Source: CAJQND01 sp051010055
Lineage (GTDB): Bacteria; Pseudomonadota; Alphaproteobacteria; Rhizobiales; CAJQND01
Assembly: GCA_051010055.1 (NCBI GenBank)
Contig: JBPCVY010000195.1
Coordinates: forward strand, 1-13,043
Length of the DNA stretch: 13,043 nucleotides
Direction of reading: 5' to 3'
Shown: in pieces, positions 5,943 through 13,043 of the stretch
How the letters are laid out: every line of letters begins with the position of its first letter
Numbering within the stretch: position 1 is the first letter of the stretch
Notes under the pieces: generated by a model
What the model saw: the letters and a program-made list of their open reading frames with translations, nothing else
The model's database searches: none
Told to the model about the DNA's origin: nothing
Program-made: the position numbers and the translations under genes

Positions 5943-7244
5943 ATGGCAATTAATATAACCATGCCTGCACTTTCACCGACGATGGAAAGCGGCACCCTCG
6001 CCAAATGGATGATCAAGGAAGGCGATGAAGTCTCCTCCGGTGACATCATTGCGGAAATCGAAACCGACAAGGCGACAATGGAAGTCGAAGCGGTCGATGA
6101 GGGCATCGTTGGCAAGATCTTCGTTGCCGAAGGGTCAGAAGAAGTTCCGGTGAACGAAGTCATCGCCGTTTTGCTGGAAGAGGGTGAAGATGCCAGCGCA
6201 ATTAGCGCTGCCTCTAGCGCTCCTGCACCTGCGCCAGCACCGGCAGAATCTGCACCCGCATCAGCCCCGGCTCAAGCGGCGCCCACACCATTGGCAGCAC
6301 CTGCTCCAGCCCCCAACAATGGCGAGCGGGTTTTTGCCTCTCCCTTGGCCCGGCGCATTGCCAGCCAGCAAGGCATTGAGATTTCAAGCTTGCATGGCTC
6401 TGGCCCGCGCGGGCGTATCGTCAAGCGCGATGTGGAAGCAGCTACCGCCTCTGGCAAAGCTGCAAGCACAGCTGCCGCGCCTGCAAAATCTTCCGCTCAG
6501 GCCATGCCTGATGATGCCGTCATGTCACTCTTCAAGGAAGGCACCTATGAGATTGAGCCGCATGATGGCATGCGGAAAATCATTGCTGAGCGCCTTACCC
6601 AGGCAAAGCAGACAATTCCGCATTTTTATCTGAGTGTTGATGTGTGCCTTGATGAATTGCTGTCACTGCGGGCAGAAATCAACGCCCGCGCGCCGCAAGA
6701 TGCAGACGGCAAGCCGGCCTATAAAGTATCGGTCAATGATTTCGTCATCAAAGCGCTCGGCGTTGCCCTGCAACAGGTGCCTGATGCCAATGTCACATGG
6801 ACAGATGGCGGGATGTTGAAGCATCAACATTCAGATGTGGGCGTGGCAGTAGCCATTCCTGGCGGACTTATCACACCGGTTGTCCGCAATGTTGAAGCAA
6901 AGGGCCTGGCAGCTATTTCCAACGAGATGAAGGATTATGCGGCGCGGGCACGCCAGCGGAAACTCATGCCGGAAGAGTATCAGGGCGGCACAACAGCCGT
7001 TTCCAATCTTGGAATGTTCGGCATCAAAAACTTCAGTGCTGTTATAAACCCGCCGCACGCAACAATTCTTGCTGTTGGTGGCGGCGAAAAAAGGCCCGTT
7101 GTCGTTGGTGATGAAATTGAGATCAAAACCATGATGTCGGTGACGCTTTCAACTGATCACCGCGCTGTTGACGGCGCATTAGGTTCACAGTTTCTCACAG
7201 CATTCAAAAATTGCATCGAAGCTCCCGCTTTAATGCTGGTATAG
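5943..7244 (+). CDS. pdhC: Dihydrolipoamide acetyltransferase (E2) of pyruvate dehydrogenase
   Basis: Core of the complex; moves the acetyl group from lipoamide to CoA. The 433 residues show, in order: one lipoyl domain (about 1-78, lysine K43 in ETDKATMEVE), an Ala/Pro linker (about 83-126), a peripheral subunit-binding domain from R129 (RVFASPLARRIASQQGIEISSLHGSGPRGRIVKRD, written here in parts: RVFASPLARRIA and GSGPRGRIVKRD), a second linker, and the catalytic domain from about 205 to the end. The active-site motif DHRAVDG has H406 and D410. ATG at 5943 follows AAGGAG with seven-base spacing, and that site overlaps the pdhB stop. A single lipoyl domain here plus one on PdhB gives two lipoyl carriers per set, which fits the nearby lipA. 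Confidence 0.97.
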   Translation: MAINITMPALSPTMESGTLAKWMIKEGDEVSSGDIIAEIETDKATMEVEAVDEGIVGKIFVAEGSEEVPVNEVIAVLLEEGEDASAISAASSAPAPAPAPAESAPASAPAQAAPTPLAAPAPAPNNGERVFASPLARRIASQQGIEISSLHGSGPRGRIVKRDVEAATASGKAASTAAAPAKSSAQAMPDDAVMSLFKEGTYEIEPHDGMRKIIAERLTQAKQTIPHFYLSVDVCLDELLSLRAEINARAPQDADGKPAYKVSVNDFVIKALGVALQQVPDANVTWTDGGMLKHQHSDVGVAVAIPGGLITPVVRNVEAKGLAAISNEMKDYAARARQRKLMPEEYQGGTTAVSNLGMFGIKNFSAVINPPHATILAVGGGEKRPVVVGDEIEIKTMMSVTLSTDHRAVDGALGSQFLTAFKNCIEAPALMLV

Positions 7245-7302
7245 TGTTCATCCAACCTGGGGGCTGGATCTGACAAAAGAAAAGCTGGGAGAGGAGGCAA
7301 CA

Positions 7303-7962
7303 ATGTTCCTAAATCTGGCTGTATGGCTGATTGGTCTGTTGATAAGTGCAATTCCAATCGTGATTGTGTTTGCAACCTACCTGGTGCCCGATTCCTCGGT
7401 TTCGAGCACCATGACCACATTGGATATGGCCCGGCAGGCCTATCCCAACATTTTGTTCGTCGTCATTGCTGTGAGCGGCATAGCAATTGCTGAAGCAATC
7501 ATTGTGTTTTTCAGAATGGTTGAGACCGGCCAGCAACGCGCCACATCCGCATTGTGGCTATTGTGCGCGATTTTGCTGATTGTTTATGGCGCGATCGCAT
7601 TCGGCAAGGTGGCTGGCTCAAGCTTTGTTCCAGCCGCCATATCGGGTACCCAAATCTCCATGGCATTTTTTGCTGCGATCGTTGCTCTCATTGCAGCGCT
7701 TTCACTGCGGCTTTCCATGTTGCGTTTAGAGCTGGTTGCCCGGCAGCAAATTCATGATGAAGTGGCTGCTGCACCCATTGACCTCACCGTGGACCGGACC
7801 CCGGAATACCAGGAAATCGAAGAAGACCCATATGATTTGACCGGACTTCGCGCCGCCCGGGAAGCTACAGAAGCTCAAGCAGAAGAAGAGGAAGTGCCAT
7901 CAGAAGAACCCAAACCACGGCGGGCAGCAGCAAAGCCTGCAGGCGGAAAACGAAAATCCTGA
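7303..7962 (+). CDS. Unrecognised four-helix membrane protein with charged C-terminal tail
   Basis: I do not recognise a family. The 219 residues contain four hydrophobic segments, at about 4-28, 48-70, 82-102 and 117-140. The first follows the start so closely that it may act as a signal anchor. The tail (about 150-219) is soluble: first acidic (IEEDPYDL, EAQAEEEEVPSEEP), then strongly basic and Ala/Pro-rich at the end (KPRRAAAKPAGGKRKS). The ATG has an excellent ribosome site, GGAGAGGAGG, ending six bases upstream. It sits 58 bases after pdhC and 43 before lpdA in the same direction, so it is probably cotranscribed with both. A cytoplasmic tail of this kind could contact a protein complex or nucleic acid, but that is conjecture. 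Confidence 0.8.
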   Translation: MFLNLAVWLIGLLISAIPIVIVFATYLVPDSSVSSTMTTLDMARQAYPNILFVVIAVSGIAIAEAIIVFFRMVETGQQRATSALWLLCAILLIVYGAIAFGKVAGSSFVPAAISGTQISMAFFAAIVALIAALSLRLSMLRLELVARQQIHDEVAAAPIDLTVDRTPEYQEIEEDPYDLTGLRAAREATEAQAEEEEVPSEEPKPRRAAAKPAGGKRKS

Positions 7963-8005
7963 CTAACTAAGGCCATCTAAGGGTGGCGCGAAAGGGTAAG
8001 TGAGT

Positions 8006-9451
8006 ATGAGTGATCGCAATTTCGACGTCATCATTATCGGGGCAGGGCCGGGGGGCTATGTAACCGCCATCCGGGCAGCCCAGCTTGGCTTGAAAACTGC
8101 AATTGTTGAGCGCGAGCATCTTGGTGGCATTTGTCTGAACTGGGGGTGCATCCCGACAAAGGCCTTACTGCGATCAGCTGAAATCTATCACTATATGAAC
8201 CATGCCTCAGATTATGGTTTGTCGTGCGAGAAGCCGGGGTTTGATGCAGCAGCAGTGGTAAAACGTTCCCGCGGCGTTTCGGCGCGGCTTAATGGCGGCG
8301 TTGGCCATCTTCTGAAAAAGAACAAGGTTTCGGTTATCTGGGGTGAGGCAAAAATCACCAAACCAGGCACCATATCGGTTGGTAAGCCTTCCAAGCCGGC
8401 ATTCGAACCGCAGAACCCGGTGCCAAAGGGAACCCTCAGTGAGGGCAAATATACCGCCAAGCACATAGTTGTGGCCACCGGCGCACGCCCGCGTGTATTG
8501 CCGGGCCTTGAGCCGGATGGCGAACTCGTGTGGACCTATTTTGAAGCCATGGTGCCACCGGAAATGCCAAAGTCTTTGTTGGTGGTGGGGTCTGGAGCCA
8601 TCGGCATCGAGTTTGCTTCCTTTTACAATGCCATGGGCGTAGATGTCTCCGTGGTGGAAATCGTCGACCAGATAATGCCCGTTGAAGATGTTGAAATCTC
8701 TAAACTGGCGCAAAAACTGCTCGAAAAGCAGGGCCTTAAAATTCTCACCTCGACAAAGGTTGCATCCCTGAAAAAGGGGAAAAACAATGTTACCGCCACC
8801 TTGGAAGACGCAAAAGGCAAAACATCGGATATCACTTTCGATAGGGTCATTTCCGCGGTTGGTGTTGTCGGCAATATTGAGGGCCTTGGGCTTGAAGAGG
8901 TTGGGGTTAAAACCGATCGTGGCTGTGTCGTCATTGACGGATTTGGCCGCACCAATGTTGCAGGTATCTACGCCATTGGCGACGTCGCCGGCCCACCCAT
9001 GCTTGCCCATAAGGCTGAACATGAAGGTGTGATTTGTGTTGAAAAAATCGCCGGCGTGAAAAACGTCCACCCTATGGACAAAAACCAAATCCCCGGCTGC
9101 ACCTACTGCCACCCACAGGTTGCCTCTGTGGGGCTCACCGAAGCGCGTGCCAAGGAAGCAGGTCACGAGATTAAAGTCGGCAGGTTCCCGTTCCTGGCAA
9201 ACGGTAAGGCTATTGCCCTTGGCGAAGACCAGGGTCTTGTGAAAACCATATTCGATGCCAAAACCGGTCAGTTGCTGGGTGCTCATATGGTTGGCGCTGA
9301 GGTGACCGAGCTCATTCAGGGCTTCGTTGTCGCCATGGGCCTGGAAACAACCGAGGAAGAGCTCATGCACACAGTTTTCCCACACCCGACCTTGTCAGAA
9401 ATGATGCATGAAAGCGTACTTGATGCCTATGGCCGGGTTATCCATATGTAA
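8006..9451 (+). CDS. lpdA: Dihydrolipoyl dehydrogenase (E3)
   Basis: FAD enzyme that reoxidises dihydrolipoamide on E2 and E1-beta and passes electrons to NAD+. It may also serve the 2-oxoglutarate dehydrogenase and glycine cleavage systems. The 481 residues contain the FAD dinucleotide motif GAGPGGY near the N-terminus, the redox disulfide C43-LNWG-C48, an NAD-binding motif GSGAIGIEFASFY, the second FAD motif IYAIGDVAG, and the C-terminal interface motif with catalytic H460 and E465 (HPTLSE). I prefer ATG 8006 over GTG 8000: the site AAAGGG (7991-7996) is nine bases from the ATG but only three from the GTG, and MSDRNFDVIIIG is a natural N-terminus. Position within the cluster marks it as the E3 dedicated to pyruvate dehydrogenase. 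Confidence 0.97.
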   Translation: MSDRNFDVIIIGAGPGGYVTAIRAAQLGLKTAIVEREHLGGICLNWGCIPTKALLRSAEIYHYMNHASDYGLSCEKPGFDAAAVVKRSRGVSARLNGGVGHLLKKNKVSVIWGEAKITKPGTISVGKPSKPAFEPQNPVPKGTLSEGKYTAKHIVVATGARPRVLPGLEPDGELVWTYFEAMVPPEMPKSLLVVGSGAIGIEFASFYNAMGVDVSVVEIVDQIMPVEDVEISKLAQKLLEKQGLKILTSTKVASLKKGKNNVTATLEDAKGKTSDITFDRVISAVGVVGNIEGLGLEEVGVKTDRGCVVIDGFGRTNVAGIYAIGDVAGPPMLAHKAEHEGVICVEKIAGVKNVHPMDKNQIPGCTYCHPQVASVGLTEARAKEAGHEIKVGRFPFLANGKAIALGEDQGLVKTIFDAKTGQLLGAHMVGAEVTELIQGFVVAMGLETTEEELMHTVFPHPTLSEMMHESVLDAYGRVIHM

Positions 9452-9510
9452 TGTTGGTGTGATTGGGTATAACAGTTACAACGCACTTTGAGTCGCACTA
9501 GGAGAAAAAG

Positions 9511-9795
9511 ATGCAAGGTTTGATGGATCTCGGTGGCGGTGTCGGCTTTTTCGGCACATTGTTCATCGGCGCCTTGGCGGGTTGGATTGCAGAGAAAGCC
9601 ACCAGTTCAAGCCATGGTCTCATCACAAACATTATTGTGGGTATTGCCGGCGCCTATATTGGCGGATTTCTGGCAAATGCGCTCGGGATAAGGCTGGGCG
9701 AAATTTTTTCCGGCTGGTTCTGGGGCAATCTCATTGTCTCAACCATCGGTGCTATTATCTTATTGTATGTCTACCGGTTGATCAGATCGCGGTAG
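9511..9795 (+). CDS. GlsB/YeaQ/YmgE-type small membrane protein, copy 1
   Basis: 94 residues, almost wholly hydrophobic and Gly-rich, with three probable helices (about 13-30, 38-58, 66-88). It matches the family once called transglycosylase-associated proteins: GALAGWIAEK, then IIVGIAGAYIGGFLANALGI, then NLIVSTIGAIILLYVYRLI. Members are often stress- or stationary-phase induced, but their molecular function is not established. ATG at 9511 is preceded by AGGAG at good spacing. It lies 59 bases after lpdA and 27 before a second copy. Family membership is fairly safe; the role is unknown. Confidence 0.88.
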   Translation: MQGLMDLGGGVGFFGTLFIGALAGWIAEKATSSSHGLITNIIVGIAGAYIGGFLANALGIRLGEIFSGWFWGNLIVSTIGAIILLYVYRLIRSR

Positions 9796-9822
9796 CGGAT
9801 TCGAAGAGAAAGGAATTCATTC

Positions 9823-10068
9823 ATGAGCATTATCTTCTGGATCATCATCGGCGCAGCTGCCGGTTGGATTGCCGAAAAAATTACGGACAGCGACCACAGT
9901 CTGTTGGTCAATATTGGCGTGGGCATTGCCGGAGCACTTATCGGCGGATTTTTGTTCGGACTGTTCGGCATCAGCCTGGGCGGCTGGATCGGCTCTTTGA
10001 TTACCGCACTCGTCGGCGCGCTGGTCCTGCTTTACGGCTACAAGTTCTACAAAGAATCTCAGCGCTAG
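9823..10068 (+). CDS. GlsB/YeaQ/YmgE-type small membrane protein, copy 2
   Basis: 81 residues with the same three-helix plan as the preceding gene: IIGAAAGWIAEK, VGIAGALIGGFLFGLFGI, then LITALVGALVLLYGYKFY. It lacks about ten residues at the N-terminus and a few in the loop before the third helix compared with copy 1, and it has diverged well beyond half of its positions outside the motifs. ATG 9823 has AAAGGAA upstream. The two are tandem paralogues and may form mixed oligomers. lipA starts 27 bases downstream, so cotranscription is likely. Confidence 0.88.
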   Translation: MSIIFWIIIGAAAGWIAEKITDSDHSLLVNIGVGIAGALIGGFLFGLFGISLGGWIGSLITALVGALVLLYGYKFYKESQR

Positions 10069-10095
10069 GGCGCAGGCAAAGGCAGGGAATACGCC

Positions 10096-11049
10096 GTGGC
10101 AACAGTTTTGGATACGCGGGGCGAGAAAGGTGCACGGCCCCGCCACCCGGAAAAGGTCCAAAAGCCTGACCAGCCCGTGTTGCGCAAACCTGCCTGGATC
10201 AGGGTGAAGGCGCCGGGTTCGCGCCTCTATCGCGAAACCCGCGACATTGTTCGCGAGAACAATCTGGTCACAGTGTGCGAAGAAGCAGGCTGTCCCAACA
10301 TCGGTGAATGCTGGGAGAAAAAGCACGCAACCATGATGATCATGGGCGATACGTGCACCAGGGCGTGTTCGTTCTGCAATGTGCGCACCGGACTTCCTGG
10401 CCCCCTTGATGAAAATGAACCGCAAAACGTTGCCGAAGCGGTTAAAACCCTCGGGCTGTCGCACGTCGTCATCACATCCGTAGACCGGGACGATTTGGTC
10501 GACGGCGGCGCACAACATTTTGCCGATGTCATATCCGCCATTCGTAAATCTGCGCCCTCCATAACCATTGAAATCCTGACACCGGATTTCCTGCGCAAGG
10601 ACGGCGCCATCGAAACTGTGGTTGCAGCCAAACCGGATGTGTTCAATCACAATCTGGAAACGGTACCGGGGCTTTATCTCAACGTTCGGCCCGGAGCGCG
10701 TTATTTCCACTCTTTGCGTCTGTTGCAGCAGGTAAAAGAGCTTGATCTGGCCATGTTCACAAAGTCCGGAATTATGGTTGGCCTTGGCGAAACCCGTGAA
10801 GAAGTTTTGCAAGTGATGGACGATATGCGCGCGGCAAATGTCGACTTCATCACCATCGGGCAATATTTGCAGCCCAGCCGCAAGCATCATCCGATTGACC
10901 GGTTTGTCACGCCTGATGAGTTCAAAGCCTATGAATCGGTGGCCCACGCGAAGGGCTTCCTTATGGTGTCCGCCAGCCCGCTTACCCGCTCTTCACATCA
11001 TGCCGGCGACGATTTTGCCCGTTTGAAAGCGGCCCGCGAAGCAAGATAA
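10096..11049 (+). CDS. lipA: Lipoyl synthase (radical SAM)
   Basis: Inserts two sulfur atoms into octanoyl groups bound to lipoyl domains, making the lipoyl cofactor needed by PdhB and PdhC. The 317 residues match the family length. The auxiliary 4Fe-4S cluster cysteines are C61, C66 and C72 (CEEAGCPNIGEC), and the radical SAM cysteines are C87, C91 and C94 (CTRACSFC). The C-terminal RSSHHAGDDF (R298-S300 region) carries the conserved Ser that ligates the auxiliary cluster. The start is GTG at 10096; the N-terminus MATVLDTRG and the segment RHPEKVQKPD resemble rhizobial LipA, and GGCAGGGAA lies upstream. Having lipA in the pdh cluster links cofactor assembly to its target. No lipB is visible in the window. 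Confidence 0.97.
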   Translation: MATVLDTRGEKGARPRHPEKVQKPDQPVLRKPAWIRVKAPGSRLYRETRDIVRENNLVTVCEEAGCPNIGECWEKKHATMMIMGDTCTRACSFCNVRTGLPGPLDENEPQNVAEAVKTLGLSHVVITSVDRDDLVDGGAQHFADVISAIRKSAPSITIEILTPDFLRKDGAIETVVAAKPDVFNHNLETVPGLYLNVRPGARYFHSLRLLQQVKELDLAMFTKSGIMVGLGETREEVLQVMDDMRAANVDFITIGQYLQPSRKHHPIDRFVTPDEFKAYESVAHAKGFLMVSASPLTRSSHHAGDDFARLKAAREAR

Positions 11050-11059
11050 GTCACAGTTT

Positions 11060-11527
11060 ATGGGCGCATATTCAGCTACCCGGCATCTGCCTTACACCGC
11101 ACAACAATTGTTCGCGCTTGCTGCGGATGTTGCGGAGTATCCAAATTTTGTTCCGCTGTGCCAGTCCGCGCGGATTTGGGGCGAAGAAACAGACGAGAAG
11201 GGTGTTCGCCGCTTCGATGCAGCCCTTGTGGTTGCCTATGAAAAACTTGGCATCCATGAAGAGTTTATCAGCCACGTTATTGCCGATCCGAACATTCTCA
11301 CGGTCACCTCTCAGGCAAACAAGGGCCCGGTGAAAAACCTGACGTCCCATTGGATTTTCAGGGATGCGCCAAAGCATGGCGGCTGCACGGTTTCCTATGA
11401 TGTGGATTTCCGTATGCGCTCGGCGGCTCTGAACCTGGTAATGAATGCTGCGTTCAACAAAGTCGTCGATAAGGTCATGAACGCATTTGATGCCCGCGCG
11501 CACGAGCTATATGGCGCGCCACAATAA
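11060..11527 (+). CDS. COQ10/RatA-like START-domain protein
   Basis: 155 residues with the polyketide cyclase/START (SRPBCC) fold. MGAYSATRHLPYTAQQLFALAADVAEYPNFVPLC (given here as its two halves SATRHLPYTAQQLFALAADV and EYPNFVPLC) is the usual N-terminal strand and helix, and a long C-terminal helix runs through MNAAFNKVVDKVMNAFDARA. Relatives include mitochondrial COQ10, which binds ubiquinone and supports respiration, and E. coli RatA, reported as a ribosome-association toxin. In alphaproteobacteria the gene conventionally follows lipA with no antitoxin partner, and none is seen here, so a quinone-binding role is more likely than a toxin. It begins 10 bases after the lipA stop and is probably the last gene of the transcript. 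The ribosome site is weak. Confidence 0.9.
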   Translation: MGAYSATRHLPYTAQQLFALAADVAEYPNFVPLCQSARIWGEETDEKGVRRFDAALVVAYEKLGIHEEFISHVIADPNILTVTSQANKGPVKNLTSHWIFRDAPKHGGCTVSYDVDFRMRSAALNLVMNAAFNKVVDKVMNAFDARAHELYGAPQ

Positions 11528-11550
11528 AAACTTCGCTGGCTCGTAAGCCC

Positions 11551-12057
11551 TTAAGCGATCATTGGCTTTGCGGCCATGGATTTGACAATCTCAAATGCGG
11601 TAAAAACTGTTGCCTCGCGGATTGCCTGACGCCCGTCATCGCGGAACAAACATCTTTCGTGCCACGTAGCCATATCAGCACGGGCAGCTGCAAGGTGCAC
11701 CAACCCCACCGGCTTTTCCAAAGAACCACCTTCCGGGCCGGCAATGCCCGTGCAGCTCAATGCAATGGTGGCGCCGGAGCGCTCTAGTGCGCCTTCGGCC
11801 ATTGCCCTTGCTACGCGCTCAGAAACTGCACCGTCTTCATCGATGAGGTGCTTTTCAACCCCCAGCATTTCCACTTTTGCTTCATTGGAGTAGGTGACAA
11901 ACGCCCTGTCAACAACCGCTGATGAACCGGCAATATCTGTTAAAACAGCCACGATCAGTCCGCCCGTGCAACTTTCAGCAGTAGCGATCTTCCAGCCGTT
12001 TTCCCGGCAAATGTCTAAAACATCCTTTGCGGCGATAATCAGCTCTCTTGAAAACAT
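11551..12057 (-). CDS. pncC: CinA C-terminal-type nicotinamide-nucleotide amidohydrolase
   Basis: 168 residues forming only the C-terminal CinA domain; the N-terminal molybdopterin-binding-like domain of full CinA is absent, as is common in rhizobial relatives. The family deamidates nicotinamide mononucleotide to nicotinate mononucleotide, recycling NAD by-products. The motif TAESCTGG has the nucleophile S29 and the stretch YSNEAK has the conserved K61; SCTGIAGPEGG follows. The ATG is five bases after the ispDF stop, and its ribosome site (GGAGGG) lies inside the ispDF 3' end, so the two genes are coupled. It converges on the plus-strand cluster with only 23 bases between the stop codons. The competence-damage name is historical. 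Confidence 0.93.
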   Translation of the reverse strand: MFSRELIIAAKDVLDICRENGWKIATAESCTGGLIVAVLTDIAGSSAVVDRAFVTYSNEAKVEMLGVEKHLIDEDGAVSERVARAMAEGALERSGATIALSCTGIAGPEGGSLEKPVGLVHLAAARADMATWHERCLFRDDGRQAIREATVFTAFEIVKSMAAKPMIA

Positions 12058-12062
12058 CTGTC

Positions 12063-13043
12063 TTAGCCCTCCGGCAGGCGGATGGTGGCGGTTGCAAGCG
12101 CGGCAATGCCTTCCCCGCGGCCCGTGAAACCCAGCCGCTCGCTCGTTGTTGCCTTCACACTGATGCGGTCTGGCGCCAGTTGCATAATCTCGCTCAAGCG
12201 CGTTCGCATTGCGTCAACATGAGGGCCGATTTTCGGGTGCTCGCACACCAATGTTAAATCGCAATGACCAAGGTCGCCGCCGCGATCTCGCACCAGCTTC
12301 ACAGCATGTTCCAGGAAAATGTGAGACGCCGCACCCTTCCAATTTGGGTCGGAAGGGGGGAAGTGTTTCCCGATATCACCTTCCGCAAGTGAGCCCAAAA
12401 TCGCATCAGTGAGCGCATGCATGCCAACATCGGCATCGGAATGACCTTTGAGCTGCTTGTCATGCTTCACAGGCACCCCGCACAAGATAACCGCATCACC
12501 CGGCTCAAACGCATGAACATCATAGCCGTTGCCCGTGCGGATATCGGTGAGGGTGGAAAGATTCTTTGTCATGGCTCTCTCAGCTGCCTGTATATCATCG
12601 TCTGTTGTTAGCTTGGTGTTCTGCGCCTCGCCATCAACAATGGCGACGTCTATTCCGGCCCATTCGGCAATTGAACTGTCATCGGTGAACTCGGTTGACG
12701 TCTCAGCGGCGGCCTGTTCATGGGCTTTTAAAATATCGGCGAAACGAAACCCTTGCGGGGTTTGCGCTGCGCGCAAAATGGAACGGTCAAGCGTGCTTTC
12801 AACATAAGCCCCGCCCACTTTTTTGATGGTATCGGTTACCGGTTGCACCGGTAAAACGCCTGCGCTGTCGTTGAGTCCATCAATGACCCGGGAGATTAGT
12901 TTTTCGCTGGCAAAAGGCCGGGCCGCGTCGTGAATGAGCACGCAGTCCGGCTTAAAAGTCTTCAATGCATCAATGCCCGCCATTACCGATGCCTGCCGCG
13001 TCGCACCGCCGGATACAGGATCCAACACGTCCAACCCCTTCAA
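12063..13043 (-). CDS. ispDF: Bifunctional IspD-IspF (MEP isoprenoid pathway), 5' end outside window
   Basis: 326 residues are visible. The N-terminal part is the IspD domain missing its first segment (the nucleotide-binding Gly-rich loop lies beyond the window edge), with GGATRQASVMAGI, IHDAARPFAS, QTPQGFR and KLTTDDDI visible. This transfers CMP onto 2-C-methyl-D-erythritol 4-phosphate. From about residue 170 the IspF domain begins: the GNGYDVHAF metal-binding D-x-H, GHSDADVGMHALTDAILG with the third ligand His, and ATTSERLGFTGRGEGIAALA. This cyclises the product to 2-C-methyl-D-erythritol 2,4-cyclodiphosphate. The fusion is known mainly from alphaproteobacteria and Campylobacter relatives. 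The TTG at the edge is unlikely to be the real start. Confidence 0.96.
   Translation of the reverse strand: MKGLDVLDPVSGGATRQASVMAGIDALKTFKPDCVLIHDAARPFASEKLISRVIDGLNDSAGVLPVQPVTDTIKKVGGAYVESTLDRSILRAAQTPQGFRFADILKAHEQAAAETSTEFTDDSSIAEWAGIDVAIVDGEAQNTKLTTDDDIQAAERAMTKNLSTLTDIRTGNGYDVHAFEPGDAVILCGVPVKHDKQLKGHSDADVGMHALTDAILGSLAEGDIGKHFPPSDPNWKGAASHIFLEHAVKLVRDRGGDLGHCDLTLVCEHPKIGPHVDAMRTRLSEIMQLAPDRISVKATTSERLGFTGRGEGIAALATATIRLPEG

Noticed and set aside
8207..9385. Long minus-strand open frame (392 codons) opposite lpdA
   Set aside because: It is antisense to a clear E3 gene, has a low-complexity His/Asn/Phe-rich product with no recognisable motif, and is explained by codon bias of the real gene.
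9817..10947. Minus-strand open frame (376 codons) opposite lipA and the second GlsB-like gene
   Set aside because: It lies opposite two well-supported genes, shows no motif and has no sensible ribosome site. It is a shadow frame.

Overview
This window looks like chromosomal DNA from an alphaproteobacterium, most likely a member of the Hyphomicrobiales (rhizobial relatives). The evidence is the gene order (enolase, an FtsB-like protein, the pyruvate dehydrogenase genes, lipA, a RatA/COQ10-like gene, then convergent cinA/pncC and ispDF), an E1-beta subunit with its own N-terminal lipoyl domain, and a fused ispD-ispF gene. All of these are known alphaproteobacterial traits. I cannot name a genus.

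Layout. Positions 1-779 hold the 3' end of a trimeric autotransporter adhesin: a heptad-repeat stalk followed by the YadA-type membrane anchor, closed by a strong intrinsic terminator at 837-864. Positions 866-1314 have no convincing protein gene. They contain a candidate small structured RNA (about 946-1134, with a possible promoter and a U-tract end), a 9-bp stem-loop, a 17-bp palindrome and two mutually exclusive hairpins in the presumed eno leader. Next come eno and a short FtsB/DivIC-like membrane gene with a TTG start. An AT-rich 128-bp gap with a probable promoter leads into a long plus-strand cluster: pdhA, a VOC-fold gene, pdhB (TTG start), pdhC, a four-helix membrane protein, lpdA, two tandem GlsB/YeaQ-type membrane proteins, lipA and a COQ10/RatA-like START-domain gene. 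After a 23-bp convergent gap, pncC (cinA C-terminal type) and ispDF lie on the minus strand. ispDF runs off the right edge.

How the genes work together. Enolase makes phosphoenolpyruvate just upstream of pyruvate. PdhA/PdhB (E1), PdhC (E2) and LpdA (E3) form the pyruvate dehydrogenase complex that makes acetyl-CoA. LipA makes the lipoyl groups carried by Lys43 of both PdhB and PdhC, so the cluster encodes the complex and a cofactor-maturation enzyme together. The VOC protein, the four-helix membrane protein and the GlsB-like pair are the unexplained passengers.

Most of the window is well-understood core metabolism. I see no clear new system. The points most worth a second look are the candidate RNA upstream of eno, the VOC gene embedded with tight coupling between the two E1 subunits, the unrecognised membrane protein between E2 and E3, and the asparagine-rich core of the adhesin stalk. 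Two start codons (pdhB, lpdA) should be placed downstream of the longest open frame.
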